Of a DNA stretch of 64,000 nt, positions 48,551 through 60,900 are shown piece after piece (within the stretch, counting starts at the first letter, position 1; the number at the start of each line of letters is the position of its first letter). Location of the stretch: assembly GCA_020726505.1 (NCBI GenBank), contig JAHLEZ010000043.1:248001-312000 (forward strand). Reading direction: 5' to 3'. This stretch comes from Leptodontidium sp. MPI-SDFR-AT-0119 (taxonomy: Eukaryota > Ascomycota > Leotiomycetes > Helotiales > Leptodontidiaceae). The notes beneath the pieces are model-generated. The model was not told where the DNA came from. It was given only the letters and a program-made list of their open reading frames with translations, and did not search any database. The position numbers were made by a program, and so were the translations under genes.

Positions 48551-51500
48551 AGGGTACGTCCTTATATTAGCTCCTTAATACTAAAGCCTTAATACTAACG
48601 TGTTAACTTTAAGTTTTGTGTCACGACAGTTACTTATAGAAGTAAGTAATAGTTATTAAGGCTAAGTTTATTTAACTAAAGAAATATTATTAGCGACGCT
48701 AGTATATAAAGCGTGTATATTTATTCTAAGTCAGACATTACTTAGTATTTACTGCGCTATTGTGCTAATAATTTAGGGTCTTTAACACGTTATATTATTA
48801 GAATCGTAGGGTTTTCTAAGAATTTAGGGTTGTTAAAGTGTTATAAATTAATGTTTAGTTTAAGATTTAGAGGAGTTAAGTTATTATCTTCACTAAAGGC
48901 CTCTCTTACTTTATTATTATCGTTGTAAATAAAGTTATTCCTCTTATAAAAGAGCTTAAGCTTATTACCGGCGAAGGTTTATTATAGTTAAGGGCTATTA
49001 TTGCCGAGTTTCTTAAGTCTATAATAACCTTTATTAGTATAAGTTTTAGTGATCTTGTAAGAACTTAACTACCTAAAGTCGAGTACTTAATTTAAGGACA
49101 TATTATTCTCTTATATTAAGTCTTAGTAAAGGATTAAGTCTTTCTTTTTAAATAGTCTCTTTTATATGTCGTGTTTAAAATTAAAGGCTTCCTTGCCTTC
49201 TTAACGACGCCGAGTCTTCTTAAAGATAGTCTTATTAATGTGTTCTTATCTCATCTAAAACTGTATAGCCTTAAGCTATAGTAACTTTAATTAGTCACGA
49301 ACTTCCTTAATAAATAACGTTCTTTATATTAAGTTTCTTTTCTCAATAAGTAAGATCGCCTCCTTACTATATATTATATAAAATAATATATAATTAATTA
49401 AACTATATATAATAGTTCTATTAGTAAACAATATTATAAAAAGGTTATTAGTCTAATGTTCTTTTATTTTTAATAAGGCATTTTTAATAAGTCTATAGCC
49501 TCGTTCGATCATTCCATTAATTCTAACGTTATATACTAAGATCTTGATTCGCTCGACCTCTATTTTATTAAGTAATTCTAGTACTTCCCTTATATTCTTA
49601 GTTCTTTTATTTATAATAAGTCTCTAAAATAACTTATAATAGTAAATAATATCTTCTTAAATAAAAGTAGTAATATATTTAGCCTCTCTAATAAAGAGAG
49701 CTTTAACTTTAGCCTATTTACTTATATTATCTCTTGCAATAATAAAGTAGCCTTTTCCCTTATATAATAATATATAAGTAATATCTAATACTTACTTTTC
49801 TATAAGTTTATTTAATATTATAAAGTAAAGAGGCTCCTTAAGACGTTTCATTAATTAGAGTTAATAATTCTTATACGTTTAGACGTATTTTATATAATTA
49901 ATAAATAGCCCCTTTTAAAAGTATTCTATAGTGATATAATAGTAAGTGCTTTCTCTCCCTTTGTGACTAAAATTATTATAGTAGCTTTAAAGTATAATTT
50001 CCTTTTTTTATTAGTGTTAATAATAAGCTTAATAATAAAACCTTTTATAAGGAGCCTCTAAATCTAGCGACTATATATACTATAGTTTAAAGCTTCCCGT
50101 TTAAAGACTCGAAACTACTTTTTAGTTATATCCTTAGGAGTCTTAAGTGTCGTTAAGTATTAGGCAATTTATTAGTACCCTTCGCCGTACTTATTAACTA
50201 AGATAAGTAGTTCTTGTTTAATAAAGCTTAAACTATTAAAAGAGCTAAGTTCCCCTTTATCTCTTAAGTATTATACTTTTATTTTTATATTTAATAAAAT
50301 GTTATTTCGTTTACGTAATTTAAGGTTTATTATTACTTCTTTAGGTTCTAAATTAGTAAGTTTTTTAGCGTTAAATACTTTTATAAGGCAGATTTTGTAA
50401 ACTCTTAACTTAGAAAGTATTTAATCTTCGTTTATATTACTCTCTTCTAGCGTATCGTTAATATACTTTAGCCTCTTAGAGAGCTAATTAATAACGACGT
50501 GTGTTAAGCCTTTAATATATTAAACTTCGAAATTAAACAGGCGTATTTAAGTAAGCTATTTAATAAATAAGGCGCTAAGATAATTGTAGGCGGCTCTATT
50601 TAATTAAGTAACTAAGGTATTAATGTCTATTTTAATAATAAAGTATACGTTAACGAGCTAGATCTTGAGTTTTTTTTAAAATATAAAGTATACTTTTATA
50701 TTTTCACTTAATAGTATTATATTTAACTTTAGTCTTACTTTAAAAACTACTCTTGTACTTTATAAGTCGTATTTTATTCGTTAGAGAGTTTCTTTAGTCG
50801 AGGAAACCTCCTTAACTTATACTACTTAAGTCGACACTGACAATTATCTCTTTAGTACTTTCGTTATAATTAATCTAATATGGAACTAAAAACGAGTATA
50901 ATATATCTTTAAGAGTTTATATTACTTTATTATAAATCTCTAAGTCTTAAAAGAACTTAACTCCTTTTCTAAATAGTATGTATAATAACTCAGCGATTAG
51001 TCAGAAGTTTTTAATCTAAATTCAGAAGTAAATAATAAGGCCTAGAAATACCTTGACTTTTATTAAGTTACTTAGTAGGTTTTAGTTCTTAATTTTAACT
51101 AAGTGTCTCGCCGAAAGTTCTCTCCCCTTAAAGTTATAAGTGTATCTTATAATGTCTATATTATTTAAATAAAACTAAGACTTTAAGTCGATAATAGTAC
51201 TTACTTTTTTTAAGCGTTCTAGTATCTTATTAAGGTTCTGAATATACTTTAAAATAAATCTTTAGATTCCGGAACGAGCTTCTTTTTAGTTATAGTCTAT
51301 ATATAATCCCTTAACTCTTATATTATTTAAGAATAATATAAACACGCTAGGAATTAGTAGCTTTAATATATAAGTAATTATTTTAATAAACTAAGTAATA
51401 GAGTTTATAATACCTTAAGAAAGAGTTATATTCTTAACTAAGTTTACGTTTAAAATATAGAAAGTAATTATATCTCGGCTAGACTTGTAGAGAGTTTATT

Positions 51501-54500
51501 AATTATAGTTAGAGTATAAGTTAACGAGGCTAGCGACGTAATAACTAGCGAATTCTTTAGAGAACTTATTTACTAAAAGTAGAAGATTAGTATTCTTTTA
51601 TATAACGGCATTTAATATAATAGTTAAGTTAATAAGTTTATATTTTCTAAATTCCTTCTTTTTTATTAAAAACTAAGTATTTCAGTATAAGCCTTTAGAA
51701 AGCTTAAGAATACCCTTATTAAGACGCTTTTGTATTATCTTCGTGACTTTTAAGACTAAAGCTTGTAGTAACGGAAAGTTAGGGGCTTATTAAGCTTTAT
51801 ATTTAATAGTTTTAATAACGACTAAGGGAGAGACATCTTCGTGGAATTTATTATATTTAGGCTAGTCGAACGCTATAATTCTTTCTTTATTAATTATTAT
51901 TTTATCGAAGAGAGCTCTCTCTTTAAGTTGTAATAGCTTCCCGACGTCAAGTTTAGCTAGTCTCTCTGGCGTAAGTCGGGAGTTACAGGGTATATTAGTA
52001 AAGCGTAGTAGTAATAAATCTTAATATTTCCTTAATTATTCTTACTTAGTCCCTTTATCTTTTAATCTCTTATACTAATTATCTCTCCCTCTTAGGGGGT
52101 CGCCTATAAGGTCGGCTTTGTTAACTGGCTAGACTTTCTTGGCTTTCGATTTATATATAGTGTTAATTTAAGTAGTAATGTTTTGAGTACTCCGAAAGGG
52201 GTTCTTAATTAAGAGATCGTTATAATTCTTTGTTTATTTAAAGGTAGGCGTGGCTTTAGTTAAAGAACTAGTTTTAAAAGCTCTAAAAAAGAATAGTTCT
52301 ATAGTTAACTTCTCTTTTAAAAATATATCTGAGATTGCCTCTTATTAAAAATTATTAAATCTTAATTTCGGGACGTAAAACTCTCTTTTTAAGTACTTAA
52401 TAAGAATAATATCGCCTTTATTATTATTACTTAGTACTACTTTGTCCCCCCTTTTATAAAGCTTGCCCTTAAGTTTTAGTAGTTAAGGGCTATATTATAA
52501 AGGGTTAATCGAGTATTCTAAGGCACTAATAATAGCGTTTAATATATAATTAGTTACTCTTTTCCCGAGAAGTCTTCTTTTTTGTAGCTATCTTTAGAGT
52601 TCGTTTATTTTAAAAAGATTATACTTATTTTATTTTCTTCTTAAAGAGCTTTAATATCCTTAGTATCCTTTATAGTATCATTAGTTTTAATTATAATAAT
52701 GTCTCTTAATTACTAATCCTAAAACTAAGTTAATATAATGCCTCTATTATAGTCTCTAGGATATCGGAATAATACTTTAGCTTTATAAAAGAATAAAAAG
52801 CCTAAAATGACCTTTATATTAAGGGCGTTTATAATATAAAATCTATTATTAATAACGTAATTACTTATAATAACTGTAACATTATTAATAAAACTAATAA
52901 ATCGGGACTTAACTCTAGTAATTGTCTTTAGAACTATAGTCTAGCTTCTAATAATAAGGAGCTTTAGGAAAGTAACTACTTTAAGTGTTATATAACTAAC
53001 TTTAGCTCTTATATTAAGGGTAACTCTAATATTAGTGACCTTAGTTTAGTTAAGTATAATAACAATAACCTTTAGTACTAGCGAGAAGTATAAGTTTCTT
53101 ATCTCAGCTATTGTCCTTAGTAAGGCTACTTTAGTATATAATAGTTCTTAAGCGTAAGTACGTTTTATTAAAAAGTTCTTAAAGATATACTTACTAAGTA
53201 ATATTATAGTTTTAAGTAATACTATAAGAATCAGACTAAAGACTAAGATAGCGCTAACTATAAGCTATAGTATTAAGTTATTAATAAGAGCTTTTTATTA
53301 TACGAATAATTAAAGTTATTAGCGTCTTTATTATATTCTAAACTTTGCCGTTAGTAGATTTCTTAATATAAAGTTATAAGTTATAATACGCTCTTCTTAA
53401 TACTTATATTTTAACTTAAGGCCTTCCCGTTTAATTTCCTTAAGTCGTTGTCTATAGTTCGTAGTCACAGAAATATTAATAATATAAAGGTTTAAAAGAG
53501 TATATAAAGTATTATAAAGTAGTTTTTAATATATAATAATATCTTCTTTAGTTATTAACTCTAGTTCTTCGAACTCTAAAGTACTAATATTAGCAATTAA
53601 TTCCTTTTATATACGTTAGTTAATCGTTTTAATAAAGAGACGAGATACTTTAAGCGGGTTTATAAGGATTATAATTTCTCTTAACGTAAGGTTTTTAAGA
53701 AGTTCCTTTTATGTAAGTAATTTATTTAAGATATTATTAAGCCTATAACTATTCTAAGTCAACGCCTCTTACACGTAAGGACTTCGGGATGACGCTATAT
53801 AAAATATAAGTCTAGGGATAGCTAATAGTATTACTAGTGCCTTAGACTTCGAAGCTCTCTTTCTTGTTATACTACTAGTAAGTGATATTTTAAAAAATGT
53901 TTTGAATATCGTAGTAAATGTCGTTTTCGTGCTTAAGTTAGAGACTTTAAACTTATTACAGGCTAAAATCTATTGCGGTATTATTCTAGTCTTTATTAAG
54001 TTATTAACGTCTATAATATTAACGAACTTAATTAGTTCTTTAATATCGCGGGGTGCCTTTAGTTTATTATAAGTAAATTAAGACTTAATTTTCTCTTAGA
54101 GCTTATTTAAAGTCTTATACGGCTCTTATCTAAGTGCTCCCTTTCGCTGCCTAGTCTCGACTAAAGCTATTATAACTTTAGAATTAGTACTATTAGTACT
54201 ATATACTAGTAAATTTTAGATTTATATTAATTAGTATTTAATATAGTCTTATTAATTAATAATATCTGAGTTAAAGTCCCCCGTAAGTTCTTTAATAAGC
54301 TTAATATAACTTATAATAAGAATAATTAAAAATTATGTCCCTTTATCTCCCTTTTCCTTAATAAACGTAACTTCTTTTCTTACCTTAAGGAGTTCTTTAA
54401 CTATTATAGTTTATCGCTTAAGGTTAAGGTTATATAGGGTATTTAAGACTTATATTAAGATATAATGTCTTTTAGACTTTCCGTCTAAGGGAAACTAAAC

Positions 54501-56945
54501 GGGGTATAACTTCTTCTCCTCTTATTATAGGCCGATATAAATATAGTTAGTGTTATCGACTTTATAAATAATATTAAGACTAATTTATTTTTTATAATTA
54601 TAGTATTAGTTTATATAGTTATAATACTCTTGGGGTCTTATACTTAGTTAGTATTAATTTATATACTAATAGTAACTATAATTATCCCTAGCACGCTTGT
54701 TATATTCTAAAAAACTCGAATTTGTTATACTATAGTTAACGGCAGTTTACTCTTAGGCCTCTTTAAAGAATATAAATATATTAACTTTAGTAATAAAGTT
54801 AGTATTAAAGGCTCTTTAAACTATTACTCCGAGAATCCTTATGTGTTTTAATCTTTTAGAAATAAAATCTAAATCTCTTGTGTTAACTTTACTTAAGTTC
54901 TTAATAACTTTCTTTAAAGTAAAAAGGAAATTAAGTGTAAATAGCTCCTCGTCTTATTACTTTAATACTCTAGAAATTTTGTCCCGTGTAAAGTTGTCCT
55001 TGTAGTTAGTAAAGTTAGACTAATACTAGGGTGTTAGTGTATTATTACAAGGCGGAATAGTATAAGTCGTTAGTTAAAGTATAAAGTACTTAGCGAATAA
55101 GTTAGTACTATTAATATTACCTTATACTTAGTCGGTAATACCTTACTTTTTAGTAATAGCGCCTAGCTCCCTCTTAGAGTTAAGGTGGGCTTTTATAATA
55201 GAGTAGACCTTTTTAAATAAGTTTATGTTATTAATGTTTAAGGTTTTATTATTTTTAAAAGTAACATATATAACTTTAGTTCGTAGATTCTAAGGAAGAG
55301 AGAAGATAAATCTTATAGAGGCTTACTTATTAGTGAAGTTATTATAGTTAATATAGTTAATAGTAACTTCTTTAAATACTTAAAGGAAGTCGCGGCACTA
55401 TTTAGGAATAAGTTCGCTATCCCTTGTAAGAGTCTTGAAGTTATACTTAAGTCGGTTAAAGTAACTATTAGTATATAGGCGGCGTTCTATATTATTATAC
55501 TAGTACTCCTGAATTATAGTATCCTTAAAGTTAATATAACTACCCTCTTTAAAGCCTAAAAGCTTCCGAATAGTCTATATATAAGCTTAAGTAGCGTACT
55601 TAGTTACTTATTCTTTCTTAACTTAATTATTAGTGATTATATAAGCTATAAAGTATTAATCGAGAATCCGGAAGTAATTGCTAACATCGATTTTATTAAA
55701 GATAAGGGCATTTAAGGTTCTAGTAATAAGTATAGGCTAACTAAGATAGATTTTTAGGTTCTTTAAGTCGTCTATAATAAAGGTAAGGCCGGAGTATTAA
55801 TATAGTCTTATAAGATTAATAAAATTAGAATTACTAGTCCCTTGCTTTTTTCTCTTTCTTTTGTTCCTCTTTTAAGAAGTCTCCGAGGTTTAAGAAGTAG
55901 TGTCTTTAAAGAGTATAAAGGTATTAATACTTGGCCTAGTAGTGATTTTAAGTCTAAATAAAGGAATTACTCCTATTAAAATAAAGTTAGGGGGCATTAT
56001 AATATTACTAAACTCACTTATCTTAGGGTTGCCGTAGTCGTAGTCGATGTTTCTATTATTCGATATCGTGTGTTATCGTAGGAAGGTCGTAGTAAAGTAA
56101 GTTAATAGTGTCGTCGATTAGAATATAAGAAAGTAACTGAGAATGTAGTGTATCGATCGCTAAAGAAATATAAAGGAAACCTCCTCCCTTAAAATAAAAA
56201 GTATATAGGCTCTTGCTTACTTTAAAGCGAGATAAGTATTAATAACCTCTAGTGAAGGTTTAGGGCCGTACTCCCTCGTTAGCCCCTAGCGAACGTTAAT
56301 AACTACTAAATTAAAACAAATACGCCTTAAAGCTTAAGGCTTATATACGAAAATTACAAAAATAACAAAAGTAAATATAATAAAAAAACAAAGTAAAAAG
56401 ATTAACACTTAACGTAAGCTACTTAAGCTTTAGACTAGCCTAGAAGTTCTATATCTCGCCGAACACTCTAAAATATAGGCTCGCTAGTACTCTATTTAAG
56501 CCTCTAATATATTAATTTCAATTTTATTATAGAGTCTCGACTTTTCCTAGCGTTTAAAAAATACTAATTACGTTTAAAAACACTAGAACCTTCGCTAAGA
56601 ATAAAAGTTAATACGAAATAGCCAGGCACTATGTCTCGGAACGATAGAATTAAAATAGTGGCCTAAGGGAAATAGATTTTCTAGTATTATAAGTGCTCTT
56701 ACTTTATAACTTTCCTTAGTTCTTTAGTAGTCTTTGTTTTCTTTAAGTCAAAGGTCTATATTCTTTATATTTGTCGTTTTGCCTTAAAGGCTAAGAGATA
56801 ACTAACTAAATAGCTCCCTTAGTTTAAACAATTATCGTTTTTCTTAACTCTCCTTATATAAGTTAATATATAAGGGCCTTACTATTATACTTACTTAGTT
56901 CCTCCTTTAGTAGTAACTTACTCCTTACGTTAATTACTAAAAATA

Positions 56946-57225
56946 TATAAGAGGGATAAACCTTAATTTATATAATAAGAGGGTAATATATAGCGAGCCA
57001 CCGGAGGAGATTCTAGGCTCTATAAATAATAAATTAATTAAATCTAAAGATATTATATATTTAAAAAGTACGAATTAGTAAAGAAGGGGAGGGAAAAGAT
57101 TTTAATAAATAGAATATATCTAGTATTACGTTCTTAACGTTCTGTAGTTAAGTGTTAGCTCCTTATATATGCGAAGGACTAGCCTAGTCATGTGACAAAA
57201 GAAATTAGCGGCTGTCCCCGCCACA
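56946..57225 (-). repeat. Right LTR (5' LTR) of the 12.1-kb Gypsy element
   Basis: Starts TATAAGAGGGATAAACC and ends GTCCCCGCCACA. Compared with the left copy, most differences are transitions; together the two copies restore canonical TGT...ACA ends. Confidence 0.88.
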
Positions 57226-57968
57226 GTAGTTATGTAATTATTACACTAACCGAAAATAGTCTAACACTATAGTCCTTACTAAATAAGGCTTAGTAAGCGG
57301 CTCTACCCAAGTAACGAATAATAATTCTTCCACGTAGTCTTCATAAGAAGATATATTTATTATTAATCAGTTTATTAAGTATAATTATAAGTAAAAGGGT
57401 TTTATTATATTAGTCTTAAATCTAATATCTCTTAATTACTTTCTTATATATTAACTTATATAAAATAAGTTTATTAATAATTTAATAATCTAGATTAAGC
57501 AAGATTTACTACTTTAAATCTAATCTTAGATTTTTAAATTTTTTACTAATCTAGTCTAATCTAATATAATCTACTACTTTAGATTACTACTTAAGTAATA
57601 GATTAGAAATTTATTACACTACATAGAAGTTATAAGACTACGGAATTTATATAGAAGTGCCTAAAATATAATATATTTTTATTGTTTTTACTTATATATA
57701 CGTTTATATGTCTTATAACTTTTGGATTTATCGATTTTCTTTCCTCTTAAGGCAGCCTACTAGAAACACCTAATTTATTAGTATTAATAACTAATTCTAC
57801 TTTAATTAGTAAGTGTAAGTTCTTGACATACTATTATAAGGCATAGTAAAAAAGCTTAACGGGTATAAATATTAGAACTAACTAAAGAGCTACTAGTCTT
57901 TGACTAGTGAGTATAGTAAAACTACTAATAAGCCGATTACTATTAGAGAATAGTAATTAGAAGCTAGA
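57226..57968. other. AT-rich spacer between two Gypsy elements
   Basis: About 740 bp. Contains TAATCTAATC-type repeats at about 57530-57610 like those left of the 12.1-kb element, and ATTTATTACACTAC at 57609-57622, the possible far end of an interrupted element. Confidence 0.5.
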
Positions 57969-60900
57969 AATTAGTGTTTCTAAAATAGGGATAGCGAGTC
58001 GTTACGGCTAGCAAGAGGTTGATACGGCGAGTAGACTCTAGCTTTGTATTTGGGCCTAATACTACGCTCAGAATCGAGAAGAAAAGATAAGGAGGAAAGG
58101 AGAGCTTTTTATAAGAGAGAGCTCGAGTATAAATATATAAAGGACCCTCTTAATAAGGCCTAGCGTAGTCGAACGCTATTTATATTAATATGTTATAAGC
58201 TCACTACTTAGTCCTCCCGATTAGGCTTAGCGCCGTCGCATAGCCAGCGATGTTACGAGCCCGTGTTAATTAGAATACAAGGCGTATTATAAGTCGTAAT
58301 ATTACTCCCCCCCTCTTAAAAAACTATATTCGCGTAATTATAACTATAACTGTGTCGTCTTTTAAGTCGTTATAGTCGTTAATACTAGCGTTATAAGCCT
58401 CTAGCCACTTCGGGAGAGCTCTTGGCGGGCCTTTAGTATTAAGATACTCTAAGTAAAACCTCTTAATTATATACGGAGTTATTATAGCGTTTAAGTATAA
58501 GTATTACTTTAAGTCTTTGTTAGCGCTTAGTCACTTGATATAATAAAATAGCTTATTTTATATAACCTTAAAACTAAAAATACTTTTAATTTCTTACTTA
58601 TTTTACTTAAGTAATAATTAAATAAGTGCCGGCGTAACTTTAACTTGTCCTACTAAGGGGTTATTAACGTACTTACAAAGCGAGTGCGAGTAAAAGACAA
58701 GGTAAATTAACTAGTCCTTTAAGGGCTTAATTTTTTAACTTTCTCCTTCTTTAGCAATTACCTTAATAAGGCCGTACTACTTATTAAACAGCTTTTTTAA
58801 AGGTCGGTCGACGTTCTAGTTCTAAGTGTCAACTAATATTAAGTCGCTAATGTCTTAATTAATAATACGTTACTTATAATTCGTTAGTTGTTTTATTTTC
58901 TTTTATTAATCTTTTAAAGACGACTATACGACTTTTATAACTCCTTTTATTTGTAATACTACTTAGAGAGCCTCCTCGCGATTAAGTTTCTTTATTACTA
59001 TAGCCGGAGGTTCTAAATTAACTAAATCTTAAGAGGTCCTTAGTTTAACGCTATTAAGAAGCTAAAAAGGAGTTAAGTTACCGAAAGAATCATAAGGCAA
59101 GGTAAGTTATATAATATTTATAATAAATAAGAGGTCACTTTAATTGTCTTAGTAATAATAATAAAAGGGGCAAAGTCATTACTTAATATATTAATTTATT
59201 ACTTTTATTTAGCCGTCTACGTTTAGGTTATACGCTATTATAAGCTTAACCTTAGTACTTAAGATCTAGTAATACTTTTTTTAAAAGGTAAAAACGAATT
59301 AGGGGCCTTAATCTAAGATAATAAACTTTAGTATATTAAAATAGAGAGTTTAATAAACGAGGAAAAGCGTAGTTATACCTTTAGCTATAATTATATTATT
59401 ATAAAGTATTAAGATTAGTTTCTTAAATAAGCGGTTAACGATAATTATAGCGAAGCTATGGCCGTGCTTGTCTAATAATAGCTTCGTGAAATTTATTATA
59501 AGATATTAGTATAACTAAGCAGGGATTAGTAAAAGGTATAAGAAACTAAGAGTCTTATTCTTACGGGCCTTTTATTAATAGTAACTATAATTCGTAATAT
59601 AACGAGTTATATTTATAGTAAGGCTATTTTAATAATATTTAGAACTTAATATAACTTTTATTTTTCTGATTCCGGCATAAGCGACAGAGGGTTACGAGTG
59701 CACGTGACGTATTAGCGACGTACAGAGCTCTGGCGGCTTTATAAGCACTTCTAAGCGATCTTAAAAGAGTAACTTACTATTCGATAACTCGTAATTTACG
59801 TCGTTCTCGCGGGCTCTTTATCGAAGGGGCTTAAGTAAGAAGGACTTCTTATTAGCTATAAGCACTTAATTAATCACGTCGTATTCGGCGATATTATATA
59901 TAACTATAAAATTAAGGTTAAGCTCCTTTACTATAGGGGCTTTTAAGTCGATTAGTACTCTTACGTTTAGCTCGAGTTTGACTTCTATAGATATTAGAGG
60001 TATAATCTTTACGACGTTAATAAAGGCGTTTATAAAGTCAGTAATAAAGAGTTAAAGGTCGCCGGCGACTCTTAGATTAGTTTTATTTGTCGGAATTAAT
60101 TACTAATTATAAATAACCCGCTTACGTACCTTTACGACCGTAAGGTCTTAATCCCGTTAAGACAAGGTATTAACTAGCGTATTAGTCGTTTCGATATAGT
60201 ATATAATTATAAAGTAAAAATTTATAAAAATCTTAGCCTATTAAGCCTACTTAGCCGTAAAGTCCTTAGTAATTATAAAGTACTTTAAGGCTTAATAATT
60301 TATATAAACTAAGACGTTCTTTTAAATACTTAAGAGCTTTAATTAATATTACTTAAATAACTAAAAAATCACCAATATCTCTTTATTATAAATTAAATAA
60401 TTAAGCTTAAGGTTCGTTATAGTCTTAAAAAAGTATCTTATAAAGTAAAAGGTGACGTCTTTTTAAAGCTAAAATAAAATCTTAGTAACGACTTTATTAG
60501 ACGAGTTAGTCTTTAACCGCGTTTACTTTATAAAGTCGTAGTAATAAAGAACCGGCGCGAATTAAAGGGCTTTTTAGAAAGTTTCTTAAACGTTCTTATA
60601 AGCGTTGTCGAAGTTAAAGGGGACGTTTTTCCTTATAAGTATTATAAGGGGTCGTGCGATGCGATTATAGTCTTAAATAAATTAGTAGTAAAAGTTATAA
60701 AAACCAAAATAATTTTATATACCTTTAATATTATTAGCGTATTACTAGTTTTTAATTATACTAATCTTCTTTAGGTCTACTTTTACGCTATTAATTCTAA
60801 TAGTAAATCCTAAGAACCTTATCTTTTATATATTAAACTTAGACTTTTTAATATCGGCTTAAAGTTCATGTACTTATAATATTATTATTACTTTCTTAAT

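Larger units (their letters stand above)
45105..57225 (-). mobile_element. Gypsy LTR retrotransposon, 12.1 kb, heavily mutated
   Basis: Two 280-bp direct repeats bound it and GTAG flanks both outer ends (45101-45104 and 57226-57229), a 4-bp target duplication. Orientation is minus: a purine-tract complement (CCCCCCTTTTAAAG, 45391-45404) follows the left LTR, as expected for a 3' LTR. Minus-strand translation around 51345-51308 gives a reverse transcriptase core whose YxDD box has become NN (LFLNNIRVKG), followed by GYTCDFEG-like and FLGL-like segments with stops, to about 50900. G-to-A and C-to-T changes dominate. The inside (~11.5 kb) is larger than a usual Gypsy element (5-7 kb). It cannot encode protein now. 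Confidence 0.85.
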
